Shown here one piece after another: positions 22,341-31,225 of a stretch of 64,000 nucleotides of DNA; positions within the stretch are counted from its first letter, which is position 1, and each line of letters opens with the position of its first letter. Made by a program: the position numbers and the translations under genes. The notes below the pieces were generated by a model. The model had not been told where the DNA came from. It worked only from the letters and a program-made list of their open reading frames with translations, and searched no databases. This DNA is from Acanthosoma haemorrhoidale (taxonomy: Eukaryota > Arthropoda > Insecta > Hemiptera > Acanthosomatidae): NCBI GenBank assembly GCA_930367205.1, contig CAKNEZ010000013.1, positions 1 through 64,000 of the forward strand, written 5' to 3'.

Positions 22341-23094
22341 GAGCCTGTGGCCGTTACAGACGATATTTTGAATAACGGCCGCTTAGTGTCCGTTGGCGGC
22401 GTCATTGACTGGCAGTGCCGGCGCCTGACGCAACTACAAAGGCCCTGTGGACCTTTAAAGAGGCCTGCTTCGTGGAAGTCGGCGGCTCCGTTTGATTATA
22501 TATTGACAATGAGTGTGTTTAGACAGGAGTGATTAAAGGTGTGTGAAAGGACAGCTGTAGTAGAGATATTTGTGGTTCTCTTTTTATTAGATTGATAGTA
22601 TTATAGGTGTTCTTTTAGGTCTTAAGTTTATCTTTTTATGTGTTAAATATTCATTCGTAATCAGGTAGGTTTTTCATATTATATTAGCAAGTAATTTTCT
22701 ATTATATTTCTTCTCTTCTTTCATATTTTATAGGTACATCTCCATCTATGTTTTTGCAGATTACTATGTATATATTTTCTTGTATTTACAGCTACAATGG
22801 ACATTGGTAAGCTTTGTTTACTTTTATTCATTGGGTGAGTGATTTCATTTTGGGGGGAGACAGAGGTGCTGCACTCCGTCATTTTCCAAAGATCAGACTA
22901 AAATCTTCGGTCCCCTACTCTATATATACTAAATTGATTATATGTTTTATGTTTTTTGTTTTATTTCTTTGTTTTTTCTTTTGAGCTAGCCTGAGACTAG
23001 CAAATTTTTGTTTTCTCAACAGGACAAATTGGTAAAGTACCAAATATTGGGACAGGTCCACAATTGTAAACTGTGGCCGGCCAATAGTGTTGTA
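22341..23094 (+). other. Spacer X, copy 2
   Basis: It matches 7527-8265 but has about 13 extra bases in a T-rich run near 22960. It contains the same exon-like block (CTACAATGGACATTG then GTAAGC) and ends at AATAGTGTTGTA before family A copy 3. Confidence 0.6.
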
Positions 23095-23305
23095 GAGCAA
23101 TCTGCCCGAGGGCGGAACTCGAAGAAATTGTCGGCAAAGCGAGGAGAATCTTGAACTCAAGCCTAGCACCATGGCAGCGGCTGGATGCTATGAAATCATT
23201 CGTATTCCCCTCGCTTAATTTTGTGATGCGGAACGGAAACGTGAGCAAGCAGGAGTGGACGAAAGTAGATAGGGTCATCCGAGCGGATATCAATAGACCC
23301 TGGGG

Positions 23306-24112
23306 GTGCCACAGGAGGCGTCCATTGAGTACGTTTATGGAGCTAGGTCGGAGGGACTTTGTGGATTTCCACTGGCAGCAGAGGAGAGTGACCTAGCCCT
23401 CATAGATGGGCCATACAAGCTTCTCACCTCCAGGGATGAGAAACTGCGGAAGATGGCACTGGAGGACCTGAAGAGGACGACGACTGCCAGGATGCTGCCA
23501 AGAATTGGACCGGACATTGAGAACTTCATGTCAGGAGGGACTACTGCGGACATGAGACAAAGGACATCACAGGCCTCGGACCACTGGACTAGGAGCCGAA
23601 AAGCGTCGCGACGAATGGGGGTCAAATGGTCCTTTGATGAAGACCTCCCATCTCTAAACATTGACGAAACCACAGTAAGGCTCCAGCTATTGCTGCTGAA
23701 TGGATGCAGGAGGGGCATCAACGTACGAGACAAGGCATGTAGGAGGTGTGGGTTTGCCAATGAATGCCTTGCCCATGTCATTGGACAATGCAATACCCAC
23801 ACCATCCTTCGGCAACGAAGACACGACGCCGTGGTGGAAAGGATTGAGGCGACTGCCAGGTATCGAGGTTACCAGATTACAGGGAAGAATACAGTGGTCG
23901 ACGATAGCCTCCTCAGACCAGATTTGGTACTTGCTAAGGGAGAAGAGGCAATCATAATCGACGCCACCGTCACCTTCGAAAATCGGATCGAAGCCTTCCA
24001 CACTGCCAGAGTGACGCAGGAAGGGAAATATGCGGGCACCAGAGAATATATGCGGCGACAATATTCGAAGGTCACCGTGGCTGCAATAATCATTGGATCC
24101 CTTGGAACATAG
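23306..24112 (+). pseudogene. Family A CCHC-RLE endonuclease region, copy 3 (longest open frame of family A)
   Basis: A 268-codon open frame covers the post-RT linker (EYVYGARSEGLCGFPLAAEESDLALIDGPYKLL region), the CCHC motif (CRRCGFANECLAHVIGQC at about 23738-23790) and the RLE core RPDLVLAKGEEAIIIDATV near 23916-23972. In R2-type elements this domain makes the site-specific nick in target DNA. The true frame should join upstream RT-tail sequence at 23097-23298, but one base is missing near 23299. The stop TAG corresponds to Trp in family B. It is a fragment and not expected to act alone. Confidence 0.78.
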
Positions 24113-24588
24113 GACCCCTCGAACGACAAAGTGCTCAAACATCTCACCACGCAATCATACCTCAGGAAGATGAGAAGGATCATGACCTGCGAAACGATCG
24201 CGTGGTCGAGATGTATTTATATGGAGCATCTCTCGGGAAGGACGCACAGGCCCGTGAGATGGTGCAGGCCAGAGGAGAGAGTAGAGGACATGACAGGAAC
24301 CCAGCCTGAAGAGGAAGAAGAGATAATGGGCCAGACGTATATGGAAGATGCAGAGGAGAACCAGGACGCCAACGGAAGAGAGAGACACAGTGCGGCTGAA
24401 GAGAACATGCTGGACATACAGGGACATAGGCAGACAGCTGAGGAGCTGTATCAGATAGTGGAGGAGAACAGTGGACAGACACCGGGCGCACTAGATGCAG
24501 CCTGGAGTGCTAGGTCACCCGAAGAAGGAGCAGCCATACGGCCCTACTGGAGATCGGATGGAGAGTGGAAGATAGCAGAGAGGAGGAC

Positions 24589-24727
24589 AACGCCGGTCCG
24601 AGGTACGACGCCGGTCTGAGGAACGACGCCGGTCTGAGGGACGACGCCGGTCTGTGGGACGACGCCGGTCTGAGGGACGACGCCCGGTCTGAGGGACGAC
24701 ACCGGGCCAAAGAGCGACGCTGGTCTA
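24589..24727 (+). repeat. 18-bp minisatellite, family A copy 3
   Basis: The same array as in copy 2, with GACGCCGGTCTGAGG-type units. It follows the acidic tail reading frame (24131-24619). Confidence 0.85.
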
Positions 24728-25268
24728 ATATATAAGAGCCAGGAGGGTTACACCGGACTACAAAGACCCTGGCGAGTATGCAGTGATAGCTTGCCAGAGA
24801 TGAGAGACAATACGGAAGGAAACTGGTGGGACGGTGAGATGCCACAAATCATCGATGTAATGACACCAATGCCCTCACCACCTCAGAATGATGACACCGA
24901 AGCGGAAATCCAGGATGATAGAGAGAGTATGCCGCCCGTTGACGAGGCTTGAAGGCTCGAAGGCCACTGGAAGATGACGAGGTTGCCCTGCAGTCGTCGC
25001 TGGGCTCTGATTGGGACTGGCTGAGAGAGGTGGACGCCAACGCCAGTCAGAGTAGACGGGATCCGGCAGTGGAGAAAAAGACAATCTGAATATTATTAGA
25101 GACTTCCTAGCCTGTTAGGAGTCTCGACAAAGGATGTAGTGTATATAAAATGTTTTAAATTGAAATGTAAGCGTTAACAAAATGTAAAGTACATCTAATA
25201 TGATGTATTAAGTTCCGCCCCCTATTATATTATCCAAATATAGACACTTTTTACTCTGTTCTTATCAG

Positions 25269-26381
25269 CCACTAGGTCAGTCGCTGGTCAGTTAAGGTCA
25301 GTGCGGGACAGTTTTTTGAGTGGACGGAATTGCTAGTCGGTTCCGCCTCCACTGCCTAGGTGGCAGCACTTTTGCTACCATCCTAGGTGCTTGAGGGACA
25401 GTGTCGGGGAGTTGTGCTGGTGAACTGTGGAGCTTCCGGAGCTTCAGCCTGCCACCGTTGGAGCGCAGCACCAGCAGCTGACCAGTGCAATTATGGACAG
25501 GGGTAAGCACGATGTTTTACAAACACGCGCTGCAGGTATTATGGCTCTAAGTTTAGTGGTTTATCTTTATATTTTTATTAGTTATTAAGTTTTAGTGGAC
25601 GTTAAGTAATAGTTTGTAAGGTAGTTAGCCGTTATTTCTAACGGATTCTTATTTTTAGAATAGATTAGCTTTCATTTTTATTTTTGTAGACTAGTTGTAA
25701 CCGTTATAACGGTTTTTTTTTTTTTTTTAGTCTTAAGTAGTTAGCTGTTATATTGTAACGGATTTTTATTTTTAGCATAAGTTAGTTAGCTGTTTGGCCG
25801 ATATAACGGTCCCTTCTAGTTTGTAGAAATAGATTTAAGTTTTTAGATTTTTGAATTTTTGCAGTTAGTTGTAACGGTCTTTCTTATGCTTGAAGTAAAT
25901 TTTTTTATTTTTCCCTTACAACAGATAATTTTAGTTCTAAATAACGGTATCATAACTGGACCGTTAAGTTTAAAATTGTCAGTTGGCAGTTAGAATCAGA
26001 TATAGGTTCAAGTACGTTATAACGTATATTTTCCTTTTAGTTTAGCTAGCTTTTTCTTTTTAAATTCAATTATAAATTTAATTGCCAGTTGCAACGGTTT
26101 TGATTTTATTATTATTAGGCCTAATCTCATTATTAGTGGCAACGACTTTTGGTTGAATTAGGTAATTGTATATAGGCATATTGTTTGTCTATTCGATTAA
26201 TTTAAAGTTTGCATTGTTAAGCTTTGTCCGTTACGGCGGCCAGTAGCTGGGTAGTCTGTTTCTAAGGTTTTCTTTTGTAAAGTTTTTATTAACATGCGTT
26301 GGTTGATAGCCAACGATTTTATTGGACAGTAAGTGAGTTAGAGGACATTTGAGTAGTTACGGTGCACTGGGACATTGAGCC
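25269..26381 (+). other. Spacer Y, copy 3
   Basis: Near-identical to 10441-11553. It includes ATGGACAGGG before GTAAGC (ATG at 25493) and the YAACGG cluster (about 25625-26235). No ORF is supported. Confidence 0.6.
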
Positions 26382-26543
26382 TGTTAGGTTGGTAACATTT
26401 GTAAGTTATAACCGGAACCTGGTTGTTACCTCCAGAGCTTTGTATGTATATAAACCGATTGCTAATGTTGTGATGCGTGTGTGAACTGATTAATAAACTT
26501 GGTTCTTTGGTTAACTTGTGTTGTTACTTATTACATCCAAACA
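26382..26543 (+). repeat. Gypsy A 5' LTR, copy 3
   Basis: TG...CA ends, TATATAAA at about 26447 and AATAAA near 26491. Confidence 0.92.
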
Positions 26544-26554
26544 TGGCGCAGTCG
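26544..26554 (+). other. Primer binding site, tRNA-Ser type (Gypsy A copy 3)
   Basis: TGGCGCAGTCG matches the complement of the tRNA-Ser 3' end over 11 bases immediately after the LTR. Confidence 0.72.
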
Positions 26555-26592
26555 TTTTAGTTTAAACTGAACAAACGGACGTGATTTTAGCC

Positions 26593-29500
26593 ATGGAGTT
26601 CAACAAACCCTCAGAATTCGACGTCAACGTGGATAACCTCTCCGAGAGCTTTAGAAGATTCCGGACTGAAATAGAAGTTTATTTTGTAGCCACAGAGACT
26701 GATAAGAAATCGCGAGAGGTCCAAGTAGCGAGACTGAAGAACTTATTGGGATCCGATGGTTTAAAACTTTACTCCACAATCACGACGTTAAAACCAGGTA
26801 ATGAAACAGTAATTTCTATTTTAGACGTCCTAGAAAAGCATTGCACCCCACGGAAAAATGAGACAATGGTGATTCATAAAATTTTTAGCAGAAAGCAAGC
26901 AGCAAATGAACCATTTGAACGGTATTTTACTGATCTAAAATCACTAGTAACGCCTTGTGAATTCGGTGAACAAGAAGAAAAATTGCTAAAATCCCAAATA
27001 ATTCTTGGACTTTATGACAAAAGTCCTCAAGAAAGACTTTTGAGAGAGGACCCTTTATTGGAAAAAACAGTTAATTTTTGTAAAACAGTCGAGATGGCAG
27101 AGCTCAACATGAAAATTTTAAAAGCACCACCTCCAGTGAAAACATCGATTGATACGTCGACGGAGATACTCGAAGTAAATCGGAAGCCACAAATGAAAAG
27201 ACCACCAGAGCTCCAGGACCGTCAGGATAGTTTATATGCTTGTGATCGCTGTGGCTTCAACCACGCTAAAGGACGGTGCCCAGCATTTGGTAAGCAGTGT
27301 TCCTACTGTAAAAAATTCAATCATTTTGCAAAACAATGCATCGGAAATAAGCGTAATAATCGCATTCGACTGGCTCATGAAGTGGTGGAGTTGAGTAATG
27401 ATGTTTTTAAGTATGATTCTTTAAACCTGTGTGTCTGTGATGCTATCACTCAGGGGAAAGATGAATGGCTGGCCTTGCTTAAAATTAACGATCAACCGAT
27501 TGAATTTAAACTCGATACTGGATCCCAAGTTAATGTTATAACAACTACTGCTCTTCAGAAACTTGATGCTGGCTTAAATATAAGAAAAACTGATGTACTT
27601 CTTGAATCCTTTGGTGGATTTGTTGTTCGACCGATCGGCTCTGTTGATCTTGATCTTCAAAAAGACAGTGTGAAAATAAACGCCCCGTTCATGATTGTGA
27701 ATGATGACAGAACACCACTTCTGGGACTACGTTCGTGTGTTGAGCTTGGACTTCTTCGTCGGATAGACAAGGTTACTGTCCCAGTCGATGATTTTCTCGA
27801 ACAGAATCAGGATGTCTTCAGTGGACCAGGATGCTTCCCAGATATATGCAAGTTAAAACTCAGTAAAGATGCTACTCCTAAGGCAAATCCAGGTCGTAGA
27901 GTTCCTTATAAAATAAAGAATAAATTAAAAACTTGCTTAGATGATTTATTGCATGCAAACATAATAGAGCGAGTGGATGAGCCTTGTGAGTGGATTAATA
28001 ATCTTGTGATTGTAGAAAAACCTGACTCTTCACTAAGGTTGTGCATTGACCCCCAACACTTGAATAAGTATTTGGTTAGAGACTATTATGAAATTCCTAC
28101 CTTAGAGGAAATAAGTTTGAAACTGGCTAACAAAAGTCACTTCTGTCTTTTCGATTTAAAAAGTGGGTTTCATCAAATTAGACTAGATGAGGAATCCAGT
28201 AAGTTATGTTGTTTTAGTACACCATTTGGCGTTTTTAAATATCTAAGAGCCCCTTTTGGTTTGGCAGTTTTGCCAGAATTCTTCCAAAAACTAACATATA
28301 AGTATTTCGGTCACATAAAGAATGTTTTAGTTTATTTTGATGACATTTTGTGTTGTGCTAACTCTGAGGAGGAGCTTAGGCAGACAGTTGGGGAGGTTGT
28401 TTCTGTGGCTAGAAAATACAATATTAAATTCAATTCTGAGAAAGTTCAATATTTTGTTAACGAAGTCAAATATCTCGGGTTTTTATTTAATAAGCATGGT
28501 CATAGACCTGACTCGCAAAGAATTCAATCAATAATAAATTTAGAGCCACCAAAAAATGTTAAAGATCTTCAAAAAATTTTGGGAATGGTTAATTTTTCAA
28601 GAAACTTCATACCTAATCTCTCTGATTTAATAGCCCCTTTTACATCCTTGCTTAAAAAAGAATCCGTTTGGCTTTGGACTAAATCTCATGATGAAAATTT
28701 TAATAAATTAAAATCTGTTATCTCAAATATAACATTACTTGCTTCTTTTGACCCTGTTAAGACCATTGAGATACAAGCTGACTCTAGTAATTATGCTGTT
28801 GGTTGCTCATTAATACAAGAAGGAAAGCCTGTTTTGTATGCTAGCAGACCTCTAACTGCTTGTGAACAAGAATATGCACAAATTGAAAAAGAACTCCTTG
28901 CTATAACATTTGCATTCAAAAAACTCCACAACTTTGTTTATGGACACCCTAATGTGATTGTATACACAGATCATGCTCCCCTAACGTCTATTATACAAAA
29001 GGATATCAACAAAATAAAAAATAATCGACTCAGACGGCTTAGATTGAAAATTTTACCATATAAGTTTGAGCCTAAGTATCTCCCAGGGAGGTCTATGGTT
29101 ATTGCTGACTTATTGTCAAGGAATATTATTGCAGGAAATGTTGCAGATGATGCGTCAATGAGGGATGTTGTACACACCGTAGGTGTTTTATTTGATTGCT
29201 CTGACCAGCAACTTATACATTTAAAATCCAAAACAAATTTGGATGAAACGTTAAATCAAATTATCAAGTACTACAGTAGTGGTTGGCCAAAATATCTAAA
29301 ATGTAGTGGAGATCTAGCTCATTATTTTAATATAAGAAATAGTATCACAGTAGAAAATGGCTTAATATATTATGATGAAAGGTTGGTTGTTCCCCCGTTG
29401 TGTAGAAAAAACATTTTGAACTTACTGCATGAAACACATCTTGGCCTTAACAAGATCAAGGAAAAAATAAAACAATTCTTTTACTGGCCTGTGACAAACC

Positions 29501-30489
29501 TTGTAAATTCTTGTACCGTTTGTCAAAGATTCCAAAGGTCCAATATTAAAGAACCTCTGCTCCCTCATGAGATACCAACAATCCCATTCTATAAAGTTGG
29601 TATGGATATTCTTGAATTTCGTAACATGCACTATTTGGTTGTGGTGGACTACTATTCTAGATGGGTTGAGTTAAAGAAACTCAAAGACAAAACGTCATCG
29701 TCATTAATAGAGTGTCTAAAGCCAATTTTCGCCTCTTACGGAATCCCCAAAATCATAGTCACTGGCAATAATCCATTTAGCTCTTTTGAATTTCAAAAAT
29801 TTTCAGACCAGTGGAATTTCGTCATAACAACATCGAGTCCCCATTATCCCAAAAGTAACGGTCTTGCAGAAAAAGCAGTAGGGTTGATGAAATCCATGCT
29901 AAAAAAATGTCACCATGAAAATGATGACTTAGATCTATATTTACTTAACTACAGAAATTCTCCTGTTGCAGGATTACAATATTCACCTTCCCAACTCCTT
30001 CAGAGTAGGACTCTTAGATCAAAACTTCCTATAAGAGATAGCTGTCTGGCACCTCATGTTGTTGATGATCCACAAGTTTATGATAAAAATTCTCAAAAGA
30101 CCTATTATAATGAGCACAGCAGAAAATCAGTAGAATTTAACGAGGGTGATAATGTTTTAGTACAAGACAAGTATACTAAGTTGTGGGAAAGAGCACTCAT
30201 TGTTAAAAAGCTTAAATTTAGGTCATATTTGCTAAACATTAACGGCAAAATCTATAGGCGCAATTCAGTATTTATTAAGAAATACAATGCTCCTCCATCA
30301 GAGGATGCTGAATACAAACATAAAGATTTTGATTTTGACGAAACTGTTGATGTCTCGAATAATGTAAACATAGATAGGACTGTTGAAGATTTAAATAACT
30401 CTGGTTGTTCCTTGCCATTGAATTTACCTGACTCTATTACTACTAGATCAGGTAGAGTAATTAAAAAACCAGAAAGGTTAGATTTGTAA
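26593..30489 (+). CDS. Gypsy A Gag-Pol polyprotein, intact 1298-codon frame
   Basis: The start is the ATG at 26593 in a GCCATGG context; a GTG 12 bases upstream is not credible. Domains in order: Gag capsid-like (1-200); two zinc knuckles (CDRCGFNHAKGRC and CSYCKKFNHFAKQC, about 217-250); aspartic protease LDTGSQ (about 306); RT with YFDDIL (about 580); RNase H with ADSSNYAVG (about 728) and YTDHAP; integrase zinc finger H-H-C-C (about 945-985); integrase core with GMDIL (about 1002) and the Glu in GLAEKAV (about 1090). The second catalytic Asp is missing: the sequence reads VTGNNPF where VSDNGPQF is usual. Gag and Pol are in one frame with no frameshift or stop between them. There is no env and no chromodomain. 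Confidence 0.93.
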   Translation: MEFNKPSEFDVNVDNLSESFRRFRTEIEVYFVATETDKKSREVQVARLKNLLGSDGLKLYSTITTLKPGNETVISILDVLEKHCTPRKNETMVIHKIFSRKQAANEPFERYFTDLKSLVTPCEFGEQEEKLLKSQIILGLYDKSPQERLLREDPLLEKTVNFCKTVEMAELNMKILKAPPPVKTSIDTSTEILEVNRKPQMKRPPELQDRQDSLYACDRCGFNHAKGRCPAFGKQCSYCKKFNHFAKQCIGNKRNNRIRLAHEVVELSNDVFKYDSLNLCVCDAITQGKDEWLALLKINDQPIEFKLDTGSQVNVITTTALQKLDAGLNIRKTDVLLESFGGFVVRPIGSVDLDLQKDSVKINAPFMIVNDDRTPLLGLRSCVELGLLRRIDKVTVPVDDFLEQNQDVFSGPGCFPDICKLKLSKDATPKANPGRRVPYKIKNKLKTCLDDLLHANIIERVDEPCEWINNLVIVEKPDSSLRLCIDPQHLNKYLVRDYYEIPTLEEISLKLANKSHFCLFDLKSGFHQIRLDEESSKLCCFSTPFGVFKYLRAPFGLAVLPEFFQKLTYKYFGHIKNVLVYFDDILCCANSEEELRQTVGEVVSVARKYNIKFNSEKVQYFVNEVKYLGFLFNKHGHRPDSQRIQSIINLEPPKNVKDLQKILGMVNFSRNFIPNLSDLIAPFTSLLKKESVWLWTKSHDENFNKLKSVISNITLLASFDPVKTIEIQADSSNYAVGCSLIQEGKPVLYASRPLTACEQEYAQIEKELLAITFAFKKLHNFVYGHPNVIVYTDHAPLTSIIQKDINKIKNNRLRRLRLKILPYKFEPKYLPGRSMVIADLLSRNIIAGNVADDASMRDVVHTVGVLFDCSDQQLIHLKSKTNLDETLNQIIKYYSSGWPKYLKCSGDLAHYFNIRNSITVENGLIYYDERLVVPPLCRKNILNLLHETHLGLNKIKEKIKQFFYWPVTNLVNSCTVCQRFQRSNIKEPLLPHEIPTIPFYKVGMDILEFRNMHYLVVVDYYSRWVELKKLKDKTSSSLIECLKPIFASYGIPKIIVTGNNPFSSFEFQKFSDQWNFVITTSSPHYPKSNGLAEKAVGLMKSMLKKCHHENDDLDLYLLNYRNSPVAGLQYSPSQLLQSRTLRSKLPIRDSCLAPHVVDDPQVYDKNSQKTYYNEHSRKSVEFNEGDNVLVQDKYTKLWERALIVKKLKFRSYLLNINGKIYRRNSVFIKKYNAPPSEDAEYKHKDFDFDETVDVSNNVNIDRTVEDLNNSGCSLPLNLPDSITTRSGRVIKKPERLDL

Positions 30490-30690
30490 TGTTTGTATTT
30501 GTAAGCTCTTGCTCTGTAATTTTGTGGTTAAACCTTTATTTTCTAATAAGTATTTTTTTTTATTCTTTATCTTTTTGTAATTACTTCCAAATAATTTGTT
30601 ACAAATTAGATCATAAGTTACATACTATATGAACATGATTGTAATGTATACTATATTTTTATTTTTGTATTTAAAACTTAAGGAGGGGGA

Positions 30691-30852
30691 TGTTAGGTTG
30701 GTAACATTTGTAAGTTATAACCTGAACCTGGTTGTTACCTCCAGAGCTTTGTATGTATATAAACCGATTGCTAATGTTGTGATGCGTGTGTGAACTGATT
30801 AATAAACTTGGTTCTTTTGTTAACTTGTGTTGTTACTTATTACATCCAAACA
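30691..30852 (+). repeat. Gypsy A 3' LTR, copy 3
   Basis: A 162-bp LTR after polypurine tract AAGGAGGGGGA (30680-30690), followed by GAGCC. Confidence 0.92.
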
Positions 30853-30961
30853 GAGCCTGTGGCCGTTACAGACGATATTTTGAATAACGGCCGCTTAGTG
30901 TCCGTTGGCGGCGTCATTGACTGGCAGTGCCGGCGCCTGACGCAACTACAAAGGCCCTGTG

Positions 30962-31118
30962 TGTTGAAATATTGTATCTCTTTGGTTGATGTAGGCACCC
31001 ATGGTAAGGCAGGAGTTTATATAACAGTGTGTGTAATAAAGTTGTTCCCAAGTAATGTGCTGGCTGTGCGCCGCTAGTTTATTATATTTTTCCCTTGCCT
31101 GAATCATATAATTTGACA
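30962..31118 (+). repeat. Copia 5' LTR
   Basis: Starts TGTTGAAATATTG and ends AATTTGACA. It contains TTTATATAAC (TATA-like) and AATAAA signals. Identical to the 3' LTR by eye. Confidence 0.94.
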
Positions 31119-31132
31119 GGTTATGGGCCCAG
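31119..31132 (+). other. Primer binding site for half-molecule initiator tRNA-Met
   Basis: GGTTATGGGCCCAG abuts the LTR. It is complementary to the anticodon-stem region of initiator tRNA-Met (CTGGGCCCATAACC), not to its CCA end. This is the priming mode known for Drosophila copia. Confidence 0.88.
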
Positions 31133-31225
31133 AAGTACGTAGTGCCGTGTTATAATCGTGGAAAGTACCGGGGTCGTGAATCGTGTGATTGAGACTGATA
31201 AATCCGTCGTATCCGTTCGAGAACT

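Larger units (their letters stand above)
23095..25268 (+). mobile_element. R2/Utopia-like family A element, copy 3 (5'-truncated)
   Basis: Limits match copy 2: the 5' junction follows GTGTTGTA of spacer X, and the 3' end is at TCTGTTCTTATCAG (25255-25268). This is the best-preserved A copy. Only the shared lesions remain: the frameshift near 23300 and TAG at 24110-24112. Confidence 0.83.
26382..30852 (+). mobile_element. Gypsy A LTR retrotransposon, copy 3, structurally complete
   Basis: The element is 4471 bp with 162-bp LTRs, tRNA-Ser-type primer site, uninterrupted gag-pol, a polypurine tract and GAGCC target duplications (26377-26381, 30853-30857). The LTRs differ at two positions, and the same two positions differ in the other copies. 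There is no env gene between pol and the 3' LTR (30490-30680 is AT-rich non-coding). Confidence 0.95.

Noticed and set aside
23335..23805. Minus-strand frames of 150-165 codons opposite the RLE domain (also at 388-855, 8506-8976, 8858-9355)
   Set aside because: These are shadows of the conserved plus-strand endonuclease; no domain is recognisable and they recur only because the element recurs.
30490..30690. An env gene that would make Gypsy A an errantivirus
   Set aside because: Only about 200 AT-rich bases lie between pol and the 3' LTR, without an ORF. The other Gypsy elements also have no room for env.
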